The notes beneath the pieces are model-generated. The model worked only from the letters and a program-made list of their open reading frames with translations, had not been told where the DNA came from and did no database searches. Of a DNA stretch of 64,000 nucleotides, positions 42,101-49,531 are shown piece by piece; within the stretch, counting starts at the first letter, position 1; the number at the start of each line of letters is the position of its first letter. The translations under genes were made by a program, and so were the position numbers. The DNA is taken from positions 62,001-126,000 of the forward strand of contig CAYOWQ010000002.1 in NCBI GenBank assembly GCA_964407695.1, in the 5' to 3' direction. Origin of the DNA: CAYOWQ01 sp964407695 (GTDB lineage: Bacteria > Planctomycetota > Phycisphaerae > Phycisphaerales > SM1A02).

Positions 42101-42668
42101 CCTCGGTCAGCTCCGCCGTCGCCACTTTGAACTCTTGGGACTGTATCGCCCCGGCGTCGCCACCCTCGGTGCGAAGCCTGACCAGCTCACTCCGCTCGGC
42201 CTTCACCGATTCAAACGCCGCCTGAAGCGCTTCGGCCTTCGCCGACAACTCTCCGGCATTCGGAAACATCGATGGCAGATTCCCCGACTCCAAGGCCTCG
42301 CGAACGGCCTCGGTGTCGATCTCCGCACGCGACAGCACTTCCTCCAGGCTCGTTTGATACGCCTTCTGCAGTTCAAGCACTTCCTTGTTCGGCAGCGGCA
42401 TGACGATCTCCAGCCGATCGCGGCCAATCTGCTGAATCGAGATATCGATGGTGCCATCGGGATTCACTCGACGCTTCAGTCCGTCAATGACCTGCGTCAT
42501 CGTTTCCTGACGATCCGCATCGTCGGGAACCTTCACCGAGTAAATCAGACTGACGCCGCCGCGCAGGTCACGACCAAGGCGGATTCGATCCTTGGGTGGC
42601 CACATGGAGAGCCCGCAGATCAGGAGCACAAACAGAACCACAGAGACACGAACCAGAAGATCCTTCAT
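39144..42668 (-). CDS. secDF: Fused protein translocase subunit SecDF
   Basis: A 1174-residue fusion of SecD and SecF, which use proton motive force to pull exported proteins through SecYEG. The SecD part (about 1-640) has TM1, L-G-R-D-L-R-G-G-V-S-L-I-Y, a long periplasmic region, and the TM block with G-M-A-V-D-S-N-V-L-I-Y-E-R-I-R-E. The SecF part (about 680-1150) starts L-G-P-N-M-L-D-T-E-F-R-G-G-V and carries I-G-Y-S-L-N-D-T-V-V-I-M-D-R-I-R-E-N. The conserved membrane Asp/Arg residues are present in both halves. Periplasmic inserts of several hundred residues make it longer than the 730-850 residues of usual fusions. Upstream neighbour is yajC (49 bases). Confidence 0.96.
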   Translation of the reverse strand: MKDLLVRVSVVLFVLLICGLSMWPPKDRIRLGRDLRGGVSLIYSVKVPDDADRQETMTQVIDGLKRRVNPDGTIDISIQQIGRDRLEIVMPLPNKEVLELQKAYQTSLEEVLSRAEIDTEAVREALESGNLPSMFPNAGELSAKAEALQAAFESVKAERSELVRLRTEGGDAGAIQSQEFKVATAELTEEKLRENLLSYSLDKNRFIRMLSLPDEPISVVDKDNKNVLDENGKPMVGPSSRQVELGDLKKSFPHLASTMDDVVVAFDKYNSKRNTLDDPEDLKRLLRGAGVLEFHIAVTPSNEQGVNIEDMRRQLRERGPGNTDSVVAGWYEINDLKQWYEKPEQLEALRANPVAYFTQRNLVADESSGRYFLLLYTDPARSMTHEGAQQWSIRNARREADQLGRPAVGFTLDNVGGQLMGRMTAAHINEPMAIVLDNQVYSAPNLLGQINGRGIIQGTFSDDELKYLTRVLVAGTLSARLSSEPISTNILGSSLGEENLWAGLNACVISVVGIAVFMACYYFMAGIFAIIAIAFLTVMIFGVCAMIETSFTLPGLAGMALTAGMAVDSNVLIYERIREEMVNNKENLRTAIRVGFSRAFNAILDGNLTNLVVCLWLVLLATTEVKGFAVVMIVGTVATLFSALFLTRTLLVFYNQVLGAKTLPMLPTAVPAISRILEPNIDWISKRYAFFTLSIVTSIIGIVSLLSLGPNMLDTEFRGGVAATMTTRLARPGESAGQDGRLLLRREDVETELHDIGTQAGPQNPVLHELRNATVLTVGQTVGDFEASSFQIKVANPNSESENDPSDEIVAAIVQKFGDRLNIAPSLTFDGSDGSSDPSQYYFLLNKSRVGDAIGRPDVVQPTGVFTGGVGIVLEHISPPVSLDDVRTRIDRMRRQPDFNNAAGRRSRIIGLDPADPNDRSKGYSSVAILVADNDLNGTSVDLGLWDQKLARDEWRLVTSALKQSQSLDQVSSFSSAVAATLSSQAVVAIVLSLLCIVAYVWFRFNSLRYSIAAIVATIHDVCIAVGMVALSHYVARTAFGRALLIEEFRIDLNVIAALLTLIGYSLNDTVVIMDRIRENRGKLPLATAATINLSINQTMSRTLITGGTTMISLVVLYVLGGPSIRPFSFVLFIGLITGTYSSVAIAAPLVYSRKLSSGPAPQGEGSLSTLPAT

Positions 42669-42717
42669 TGAATTGCATCCACAAACACGCGTTTCAAAAA
42701 CTCAGTCACAGAACCAC

Positions 42718-43155
42718 TTACGTCGCAGGCGCCGACGATTCCTTCAGGATCGCCTGAATCGCACTTCGCGCAAAGGTCATCCGCGTGTTCGACGATTCAT
42801 CCACCTTCAAGACAACCGTATCGGGCTTGATCTCCACCACCGACCCGATCACGCCCCCGATCGTCTGCACCCGGTCGTGCTTTTTCAGTCCGTTCAGCAG
42901 CGCCTCTCGCTTCTTCTTGTCTCGACGCCCGGTCATACTCATCAGCAGGACCATCACCACGATCGCAATCAGGGGCAGCATCCAGATCTGCGAAGACGAA
43001 GCGCCTCCGCCCGTCCCTGGCCCCAGACCACCGCCCCCACCGCCACTGCTGCCTGAGGACTCAAGCGTCGACTTTCCCGGCAGCGGCAGCGCATCCTCTT
43101 GGCCCAGAAAAAGAATCGGAAACTCAGACAGCGGGGTCTCGGGAGACGTGGACAT
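42718..43155 (-). CDS. yajC: Preprotein translocase subunit YajC
   Basis: A 145-residue protein with one TM (WMLPLIAIVVMVLLMSMTG) after a Gly/Ser-rich exported start, followed by the YajC core R-R-D-K-K-K-R-E-A-L-L-N-G-L-K-K-H-D-R-V-Q with T-I-G-G-V-I-G-S-V-V and a final V-x-x-x-I-L. ATG 43155 is used; a TTG at 43173 overlaps the tgt stop by 4 bases (TTGA) and would add six residues, which the coupling habits of this genome make plausible. It joins SecDF next to SecYEG. The N-terminal extension of about 55 residues is longer than usual. Confidence 0.93.
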   Translation of the reverse strand: MSTSPETPLSEFPILFLGQEDALPLPGKSTLESSGSSGGGGGGLGPGTGGGASSSQIWMLPLIAIVVMVLLMSMTGRRDKKKREALLNGLKKHDRVQTIGGVIGSVVEIKPDTVVLKVDESSNTRMTFARSAIQAILKESSAPAT

Positions 43156-43169
43156 ACAGGCTCGCAAAT

Positions 43170-44387
43170 TCAATGGCGTTCAAAAAGGTCAACCCGGGCC
43201 GGGTCGGACGTTCCCGGAGACGATTCCTCATCCATTGCGGAGGTCGTGTCGGAGAGCACCGGCCAGGCCCGGTACAGCGCAGACCAGGAATCATCCCGGA
43301 TTGCCCGCCGAATGTCCAGCATGAGCCGCTGAAAATACCGAACATTGTGCAAACTGACCAGCGTGGGGCCCAGCATTTCCTCAGCCATGAACAAGTGACG
43401 AAGATATCCCCGGCTAAACCCGCCCAGGCACGTTTCGCAGTCACATCCCTCCTCGATCGGGTCTTTCGATTCCCGATGGACCGCGTTCCGCAGCCGCACT
43501 CGCCCATTCCGCGTAAACGCAAATGCATTTCGACCATTGCGGGTCGGCAGAACACAGTCGAACATGTCCACACCCGCCCGTACCGCCATCAGGATGTCGA
43601 TCTCGTAGCCAACCCCCATGAGATACCGGGGCCGATCCGCAGGCATCAACGGGGCTGTGTACTCAACCACCTCCCGGATCGCCTGCGTCCCCTCACCCAC
43701 GGCAACGCCGCCGATGGCATACCCGTCGAGATCGGTTGAACACACTGCCTCCACGGATGCTCGTCGAAGTTCCAGGTTGGTGCCGCCCTGAACGATGCCG
43801 AAAAGTGATTGCTCACCGGTTCGGCGATGGGCCGCGATCGATCGATGAAGCCATCGAATCGTTCGATCATGGGCCTCGCGAAGCCGCGCGTGGTACCGAT
43901 CATCTGCAATGTCCCGGGATGAAGACGCCGGAGCGCAGTCATCAAACGCCATGATGATGTCGGCTCCAAGATCGTTCTGCACTTCGATGCTTCGTTCCGG
44001 CGTCAAGTGCACCCGGCTTCCATCAACAAAAGACCGAAACGTGACACCGTCCTCGGAAAGGTCATTGATGCCCGACATCGAAAATGCCTGGTAACCGCCT
44101 GAATCCGTCAGGATTGGGCTGTCCCAACGCATGAACTCGTGCACCCCGCCGAAGCCGCGCACCACCGCCGAGCCCGGGCGAAGCATCAGGTGATACGCGT
44201 TGTTCAGGATGATCTGCGCGCCGGTGCTGCGGGTCTGGGCCACCGTGAGACCCTTCATCGCCGATGCGGTACCCACGGGCATGAACGCCGGCGTGTCGAA
44301 CAGGCCGTGCGGCGTCGTCACGCGGCCGAGTCGCGCCTGGCATTCCCTGGAACGCGCCAGGATCTCAAGTTGAGTCGTCCGGGCCAT
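43170..44387 (-). CDS. tgt: tRNA-guanine transglycosylase (queuine tRNA-ribosyltransferase)
   Basis: A 405-residue TIM-barrel enzyme that swaps guanine 34 in GUN-anticodon tRNAs for preQ1. Hallmarks are T-P-A-F-M-P-V-G-T near 32-40, I-L-T-D-S-G-G-Y-Q-A-F-S with the catalytic base Asp, M-A-F-D-D-C-A-P, G-I-V-Q-G-G, G-Y-A-I-G-G-V-A-V-G-E and D-M-F-D-C-V-L-P-T-R-N-G-R with the nucleophile Asp. Zinc ligands are C-D-C-E-T-C plus a later His. The pairing with yajC and secDF is the common bacterial arrangement. It starts on the last base of the rhomboid gene. It works in one pathway with queG at 19227. Confidence 0.97.
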   Translation of the reverse strand: MARTTQLEILARSRECQARLGRVTTPHGLFDTPAFMPVGTASAMKGLTVAQTRSTGAQIILNNAYHLMLRPGSAVVRGFGGVHEFMRWDSPILTDSGGYQAFSMSGINDLSEDGVTFRSFVDGSRVHLTPERSIEVQNDLGADIIMAFDDCAPASSSRDIADDRYHARLREAHDRTIRWLHRSIAAHRRTGEQSLFGIVQGGTNLELRRASVEAVCSTDLDGYAIGGVAVGEGTQAIREVVEYTAPLMPADRPRYLMGVGYEIDILMAVRAGVDMFDCVLPTRNGRNAFAFTRNGRVRLRNAVHRESKDPIEEGCDCETCLGGFSRGYLRHLFMAEEMLGPTLVSLHNVRYFQRLMLDIRRAIRDDSWSALYRAWPVLSDTTSAMDEESSPGTSDPARVDLFERH

Positions 44388-45547
44388 CAGGGTCCGCGCC
44401 GCCGCTCGGTATCGTCGGCCAGCAACCGCTTTTCCTCCTCGGTGAGGCTGTGGATCCCGCTGGTCGAGATCTTGTCGAGCACCTTGTCAATTTCGCTTTG
44501 CCGCGCGGGAGACATCATGGCCTGACGTCGTGAAGCCCGTTTGGCTCGGTAGTGCCGCGATGTCGGGTCGGCCCTGCCGAGAATATCGAAGAATCCATGG
44601 AGCATGTGTGATCGCCGGATAAAGAACCACCCGGCAAGGGCTCCGCCCAGATGCGCTGCCTGGCCCCCGGCGTTCTCGCCGTTCATGAACACCGTAAGAA
44701 GTGCGATTCCAATGAGCACCCATGCAAGCGTCGCCAGGCGCATCGGGAAAAACATCAGGTATGCGATGGCGTTGGGCTCGAGATATGCCCCTGCCATCAG
44801 CACGCCGAAGATCCCCGCAGATGCCCCCACCAGCGGCGTGGACACGTCATTGAACAGCAGCAGCGGCACCTGCACCGTCACACCGAGCACATCCGTCGCC
44901 ACGATGCCCGCCACATTGAGGATCAGATACAGCACCGCCCCGGCAATCCCGCACAGCAGGTAGAACGCCAGATAGCGCTTTGAGCCCAGGTACTGTTCCA
45001 CCATGGGGCCGAAGAAGAACAGGCCGAGCATGTTGAAAAACAGGTGCCCGATGTTCGCGTGAAGGAATTGAAAGCCGATCAGCCGCCAATACTCAAGCCG
45101 GTAGATCATGTCCCCCGTGGAGAACGAAAGGTAGCTCTCGATGAATCGAGCCTCCCGCACCTCCGCGTAACCGACGACCTGTGCCCCCCGCTCTTCGGGT
45201 GGACGATCGAGGATCAAGGCCATGCGCAGGTTCGGCATCACCGACCCGTGCCGTTCCGCATAGTACCTCAGCACATTCGGATCGATTCGATTCGGCCCCA
45301 CCACCGGACCATAGCTCTGGCGGCTCAGGTCCAACGACTCGGTGGTCGGATTGGACACCATGTAGACCTGCCCCGTCCGCACCCAGCGATGCACCTTCGC
45401 CAGAAAAACGTTGTCAACGAAGAAAACGCCCACGCACAGGATGATCAGCCACGTGTTCACCGAGATGAGGCGCAGTCGGCCGCCGGCTCGTTGCGAAAAC
45501 GATCCCTGTGACGCACGGCGGTAATAGTCTCGATCGTATAGGCCCAT
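44387..45547 (-). CDS. Rhomboid family intramembrane serine protease
   Basis: A 386-residue membrane protein. An N-terminal TM (VNTWLIILCVGVFFVDNVFL) and an exported loop of about 100 residues precede the rhomboid core. The W-R-L-I-G-F-Q-F-L-H-A-N-I-G-H-L-F-F-N-M motif, the catalytic Ser in V-G-A-S-A-G-I-F-G and the catalytic His in Q-A-A-H-L-G-G-A-L are all present, so it should be active. The last about 40 residues (DKVLDKISTSGIHSLTEEEK) form a short domain also seen at the end of the adjacent site-2 protease. It lies 45 bases after the M50 gene. Confidence 0.93.
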   Translation of the reverse strand: MGLYDRDYYRRASQGSFSQRAGGRLRLISVNTWLIILCVGVFFVDNVFLAKVHRWVRTGQVYMVSNPTTESLDLSRQSYGPVVGPNRIDPNVLRYYAERHGSVMPNLRMALILDRPPEERGAQVVGYAEVREARFIESYLSFSTGDMIYRLEYWRLIGFQFLHANIGHLFFNMLGLFFFGPMVEQYLGSKRYLAFYLLCGIAGAVLYLILNVAGIVATDVLGVTVQVPLLLFNDVSTPLVGASAGIFGVLMAGAYLEPNAIAYLMFFPMRLATLAWVLIGIALLTVFMNGENAGGQAAHLGGALAGWFFIRRSHMLHGFFDILGRADPTSRHYRAKRASRRQAMMSPARQSEIDKVLDKISTSGIHSLTEEEKRLLADDTERRRGP

Positions 45548-45592
45548 GAATCGCTGCTCTCTTCGGACGTTCGGAGTCGTCCGCCGCAGATT

Positions 45593-46639
45593 TCACCCGC
45601 CGGATGCTGCTCGACGTTTTCGATCCGTTTCCTGTTTCAGGAGCCTTCGTTCAGCGCGGGTGAGGCTCTTCATACCCGATTCGGCGATCTTCTGAAGGAC
45701 TCGATCCACCTCGGCACTGTCCGCCATCTCCCGGCGTTCCGGATCGTCGGCGACAATCGCCGCTTCATACGCCTGGTCTTCGACGGCAAAACCCATGAAT
45801 TCGTCGGTAAACTTCAACTGCCGCAGCGTGGTATAGCACACAATCCCTCCAAAGACCGCGATCGTCACGAGGAGCATGTTGGCCAGGACAACGCCGACGA
45901 CACCCATTCCGAACGCGAAGAAATAGCCCACATACACCGAAAGCCGCACGGATCGCGAGTAGCCGATTCGAGACCACAGCAATGCCTGCATCATTCGCCC
46001 GCCATCCATGGGATACATCGGCAGCAGGTTGAACAGGATCAGCGCCAGGTTCGTCCAATGGACGAGATAGAGCGCCATCGTCCACCACGAATCCTGCATC
46101 AGCAGCAGGCCGTTGAGCGTGAATGGATTTGGAATCGCGGTGCCGAACCACTCCCCGCTGGCAAGCCCGACCAGCGGCGCTGTCACCGCAAAGACCACGA
46201 CGTTCACCATCGGACCGCCGAGGACCGTGACCAGATTGGCCCTCCAGGTCTGTGGAGGTCGGCATTGCGCCAAACCACCCAACGGCCACATCAGAATCTC
46301 ATCCGCTTCGCCGCCGACGCGCCGACACGCAAAACAGTGACCAAACTCGTGGGCCAGGATCAGCCAGAACAGTCCCGTCATCTGAATCACGGATGGAAGA
46401 AACCCAAGCGAAACACTTTGGGATTCCTTCGAGGTCGACTCAAAGACGACCTTCCCCAGCTGAATCAGGAAAAACAAGATCAGGAAGAAATGCACGCGAA
46501 CGTCGATCCCCCACACCCGCCCCATGGGCACAGACCAGCTCATCGGATTGTCCAGCGTCGGACGCACCTGGCTCCAGTCGCCCCCGACCCGGCCGCTGCG
46601 GGCACTTCGGTCCTCGAAATCGTCGTCATGCCAACTCAC
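45593..46639 (-). CDS. Site-2 protease family (M50) intramembrane metalloprotease
   Basis: A 348-residue membrane protein. The zinc motif A-H-E-F-G-H-C-F-A lies near residue 95 and the second ligand in N-L-L-P-M-Y-P-M-D-G-G-R near 220, so the catalytic set is complete. W-P-L-G-G-L-A-Q-C-R sits between, as in M50B proteins. There is no PDZ domain. The last about 40 residues (VDRVLQKIAESGMKSLTRAE) match the end of the neighbouring rhomboid. ATG 46639 overlaps the Nudix stop (ATGA). M50 enzymes cut membrane anti-sigma factors or signal peptides; the target is unknown. Confidence 0.93.
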   Translation of the reverse strand: MSWHDDDFEDRSARSGRVGGDWSQVRPTLDNPMSWSVPMGRVWGIDVRVHFFLILFFLIQLGKVVFESTSKESQSVSLGFLPSVIQMTGLFWLILAHEFGHCFACRRVGGEADEILMWPLGGLAQCRPPQTWRANLVTVLGGPMVNVVVFAVTAPLVGLASGEWFGTAIPNPFTLNGLLLMQDSWWTMALYLVHWTNLALILFNLLPMYPMDGGRMMQALLWSRIGYSRSVRLSVYVGYFFAFGMGVVGVVLANMLLVTIAVFGGIVCYTTLRQLKFTDEFMGFAVEDQAYEAAIVADDPERREMADSAEVDRVLQKIAESGMKSLTRAERRLLKQETDRKRRAASGG

Positions 46640-47181
46640 GGCAGCCGCTCCTCCGACAGTCGCCAGAGCTGCATGGCCGCGATGGTCTTCCCATCACGTA
46701 TTCGACCGTCTCGTATCATCTTCCAGACCTCGTCAATGTCCACCAGGACGGGCTCCAGCGTCTCACCCACCTCCAGGCGCTGTCCGACATGCCGCAGTGA
46801 CCTTGCCTCGAACGCATGCATCAATTCATCGGCGAATCCGGGCGAGGTGTAAAACGTGCCGAGCGGACGGATTGTCGCCGCGGTGTAGCCCGTCTCTTCT
46901 TCGAGTTCTCTCAACGCGGCCGCCAGCGGTTCCTCACCGCCTTCGAGTTTTCCCGCGGGAAGCTCCAGCAGCCAATCGGCGACGGCGACGCGAAAATTAC
47001 GCACCATGGCCAAACGGCGCTGGCCATCGATCGCTACGATCGTCACCGCACCCGGATGACGGACAATGTCCCGCTCAAGATCGATTCCCGAAGGATCGGT
47101 CAGCGAGAGACGCTCGACGTTGAACACATGACCTCGGTGAAGAGTCGTTCGCTGGCGAAGTGTGAGCATTGGCAGGATCAT
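46636..47181 (-). CDS. Nudix hydrolase, ADP-ribose pyrophosphatase-like
   Basis: A 181-residue protein starting at ATG 47181 (or 47169). The Nudix box G-K-L-E-G-G-E-E-P-L-A-A-A-L-R-E-L-E-E-E-T-G-Y is complete, with L-E-L-P-A-G just before it and the ADP-ribose-type S-P-G-F about 18 residues after it (T-F-Y-T-S-P-G-F-A-D-E). This points to hydrolysis of ADP-ribose or related nucleotide sugars. It is first in the M50/rhomboid/tgt/yajC/secDF cluster and faces mlaF with only 12 bases between start codons. Confidence 0.92.
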   Translation of the reverse strand: MILPMLTLRQRTTLHRGHVFNVERLSLTDPSGIDLERDIVRHPGAVTIVAIDGQRRLAMVRNFRVAVADWLLELPAGKLEGGEEPLAAALRELEEETGYTAATIRPLGTFYTSPGFADELMHAFEARSLRHVGQRLEVGETLEPVLVDIDEVWKMIRDGRIRDGKTIAAMQLWRLSEERLP

Positions 47182-47193
47182 AGGTAGTCGCTT

Positions 47194-48021
47194 ATGCCGT
47201 CGACCCCTCCCCCAAACGCTCCCATCGACACCGACGAGCCCTTGGTTCGATTGGTGGACGTATACAAGTCCTTCGGACGGCAGCCCGTCCTCAAGGGCAT
47301 CAATCTTTCGGTCAGGCGGGGGCGGACACTTGTGGTCCTGGGTCCATCTGGTTGCGGCAAGTCGGTCATGCTGAAGCACATCGTCGGCCTGCTCCGCCCG
47401 GACAGGGGCGAGATCTGGTTCGACCGTACCCGAGTCGATACGCTTCGAGAGGCAGCACTCGTTCCGGTTCGCCGTCAGGTCGGCTTTCTTTTCCAGCAAG
47501 GTGCCCTCTTTGATTCCATGTCGGTTCGGGAGAACATCGCGTTTCCACTGCGGGAGCACACCGAACTCGATGCCGAGGGCCTCGACCTCGCCGTCAAGCG
47601 GGTGTTGCGCATGGTCGGCCTCCTCGACTCCATCGACAAGATGCCGGCCGACCTCTCCGGTGGGCAGCGCAAGCGAATCGCTTTGGCCCGGGCCATCGTG
47701 CTCGAACCGCGACTGATGCTCTACGATGAGCCCACCACAGGCCTCGATCCCATCCGCGCTGATGTCATCAATGAACTCATCCTCAAGCTCCAGCGAGAAC
47801 TCAAGATGACCGGAATCGTCGTCACCCACGACCTGACCAGCGCCTTCAAGGTCGCCGATGACATGATCATGCTCCATGACGGGCATGTTGTCATGCAGGG
47901 TTCGCCTGACGATTTCAGACATTCACCCAACGAAGTTGTGCAGAGGTTCCTTCGCGGCGAGGCGACCGCGGATGAACTGGCCGCCATCGCCTCGCCCGTG
48001 GAATCATCCGGAAATCTCTGA
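47194..48021 (+). CDS. MlaF-type ABC transporter ATP-binding protein
   Basis: A 275-residue ATPase with Walker A G-P-S-G-C-G-K-S, Q-loop V-G-F-L-F-Q-Q-G-A-L-F-D-S-M-S-V-R-E-N (the A-L-F-D-S-x-T/S-V-x-E-N wording is specific to MlaF/Mkl lipid-transport ATPases), signature L-S-G-G-Q-R-K-R, Walker B L-M-L-Y-D-E-P-T-T-G-L-D-P and switch V-T-H-D. It should power an MCE lipid carrier at the inner membrane. The stop overlaps the MCE gene start by one base (TGATG). The MlaE permease gene is not next to it. Confidence 0.92.
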   Translation: MPSTPPPNAPIDTDEPLVRLVDVYKSFGRQPVLKGINLSVRRGRTLVVLGPSGCGKSVMLKHIVGLLRPDRGEIWFDRTRVDTLREAALVPVRRQVGFLFQQGALFDSMSVRENIAFPLREHTELDAEGLDLAVKRVLRMVGLLDSIDKMPADLSGGQRKRIALARAIVLEPRLMLYDEPTTGLDPIRADVINELILKLQRELKMTGIVVTHDLTSAFKVADDMIMLHDGHVVMQGSPDDFRHSPNEVVQRFLRGEATADELAAIASPVESSGNL

Positions 48022-49028
48022 TGCGCGACAGCGTTCGAAACTTCCTCGTCGGTGTGTTCTCGATCGGCGCGCTGGTGGGCGTCAGCGCCCTGCTGATGAT
48101 GTTCGGCGAGCTCGATCGGGTCTTCAAACAGCGATATACCGTGACCATCGATCTCAACAATGGCGGCGGCATTCGCGCCGGCAGTCTCGTCACCTACAAC
48201 GGCGTTCCCATTGGCCAGGTCGATAGCCTGACGTTGAAGGGCGATATCGATCACCCTGTCCGCGTGCATGCCCTTGTGGGAACTGAATACAGCCTGCCGG
48301 GAAACGTCTCGCCCGTCATCCAGGCTTCGCTGATTGGGGGCGGGGCAACGCTCGAGCTTCAATCTCAAGGCGCCACGTCGCTCGCCGACCTTCCCAAGGA
48401 CGGCTCCGCCGCCATCAAGGGGGTCCACCTTTCTCTGGCTGAGCAGATCTCGGCTGAACTTGATCGCCGCACCCAGCCCCTCATCGACTCCCTGGAGTCC
48501 TTCAACAGGCTCAGTGCCGCCTGGACCGACCTTGGCCAGAACCTGAATGAGCTCGTTCGTCCCGGCGATCCCGGCGATGAGACTCCCACCATACGGACCG
48601 CCGTCATCAAATTGAATGAGACACTCGACCACGCCAACGAAGCCATCAGGCTCGCGTCGGGCTGGCTCGGAGATGAACAGATCCGCCTCGATGCCTCCAG
48701 CGCTGTCCATAAGGCGTCCGCCCTTCTCGACCAGGCGTCACAAACCGTTGATCGCTACGCCAAGCTCGCCGACCAGTTCCGGGAGGACTCCCACCAGGTC
48801 GTCACCCGGCTCACACCCCTCATGGACGAAATGAGCCGAACGCTCGAACAGGTTCGCGTCCTCGCCCGGCAGGCCGCCGAGGGCGATGGAACCGTCGGCC
48901 TCCTCCTCAACAATCCGGATCTCTATAACTCCCTCAACGACGCGGCCGGGCGCCTGCAACGCACCCTTTCGCTCGTCGAGTCTCTGGTCGAGAAGATCAA
49001 GGCCGAAGGCCTGACGATCGAATTCTAA
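48021..49028 (+). CDS. MlaD/MCE family lipid-transport protein
   Basis: A 335-residue protein with one N-terminal TM (NFLVGVFSIGALVGVSALLMMF) and the MCE domain at about 37-115 (RAGSLVTYNGVPIGQVDSLTL, the G-V-x-I-G-x-V core, and later L-I-G-G-G-A-T-L-E-L). The rest, about 140-330, is long helical sequence with coiled-coil pattern, so it could reach across the periplasm as in PqiB- or Mce-type needles. MCE proteins bind phospholipid in hexameric rings. It is paired only with the MlaF-type ATPase here. Confidence 0.92.
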   Translation: MRDSVRNFLVGVFSIGALVGVSALLMMFGELDRVFKQRYTVTIDLNNGGGIRAGSLVTYNGVPIGQVDSLTLKGDIDHPVRVHALVGTEYSLPGNVSPVIQASLIGGGATLELQSQGATSLADLPKDGSAAIKGVHLSLAEQISAELDRRTQPLIDSLESFNRLSAAWTDLGQNLNELVRPGDPGDETPTIRTAVIKLNETLDHANEAIRLASGWLGDEQIRLDASSAVHKASALLDQASQTVDRYAKLADQFREDSHQVVTRLTPLMDEMSRTLEQVRVLARQAAEGDGTVGLLLNNPDLYNSLNDAAGRLQRTLSLVESLVEKIKAEGLTIEF

Positions 49029-49066
49029 GCCACCCTCCACACATCGTCGGCCGCTTTCGTCTGTCT

Positions 49067-49366
49067 TCAGATGGCTGAAAGCAGGTACACGATGGCAAGC
49101 AGGCATGCGCCGACGAGAATTGAAAACGCCAGCCATCGCTCGAGCATCGGCCGAACGCCCTCAATCACCACCTCTTCATCGTGACCAAGGTCGGCGGTGA
49201 ACCCCTCCATCTCAGCGTAACTCCGGGCCGGACGATCCCGAAGGTCGACCCCGCACCGGGCACATCGCTCCGCCTCGCCATTCTGCAGGAGGTCTCCGTC
49301 ATACCCACAGCACACGCACCGGCGGGCGTGAATCCTTCGCTCGAAGATGGGAGCCCGCATGACCAT
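49067..49366 (-). CDS. Zinc-ribbon protein with C-terminal TM (hypothetical)
   Basis: A 99-residue protein from ATG 49366. Two Cys pairs near residues 17-38 (R-C-V-C-C-G-Y-D-G and R-C-A-R-C-G-V-D-L) form a zinc ribbon; the middle is acidic and the end is one TM (WLAFSILVGACLLAIVYLLSAI). The ribbon resembles the ones in other small planctomycete proteins, including 1955-2323. Function unknown. It converges on the MCE gene with 38 bases between ends. Confidence 0.75.
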   Translation of the reverse strand: MVMRAPIFERRIHARRCVCCGYDGDLLQNGEAERCARCGVDLRDRPARSYAEMEGFTADLGHDEEVVIEGVRPMLERWLAFSILVGACLLAIVYLLSAI

Positions 49367-49531
49367 GCCAGACCTAAGACTATCACCGCCTCAGCGCATT
49401 CCAAGTGGTTCCATTCCTCTTTCGAAAATTTTGATCGGACGGTTTCCCAAACCCGCCTCCGGCCTCGACGCGGCTGGTCGATACCCCTCAATCCGGCTAA
49501 TCTGGCACCCGTCCGACAAGGAGTTCTGAGC

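Noticed and set aside
46636..47922. Long open frame extending the Nudix gene to 428 codons
   Set aside because: The extra N-terminal part is antisense to the MlaF-type ATPase, has no family features, and the Nudix protein is complete from 47181.
47721..48710. A 329-codon frame antisense to the mlaF and MCE genes
   Set aside because: It mirrors codons of the sense genes, with no start signal or domain; the sense frames are clear family members.
49181..49531. N-terminal extension of the large membrane protein gene
   Set aside because: The residues before ATG 49532 have no membrane protein character, run across the zinc-ribbon gene on the other strand, and AAGGAG supports 49532.
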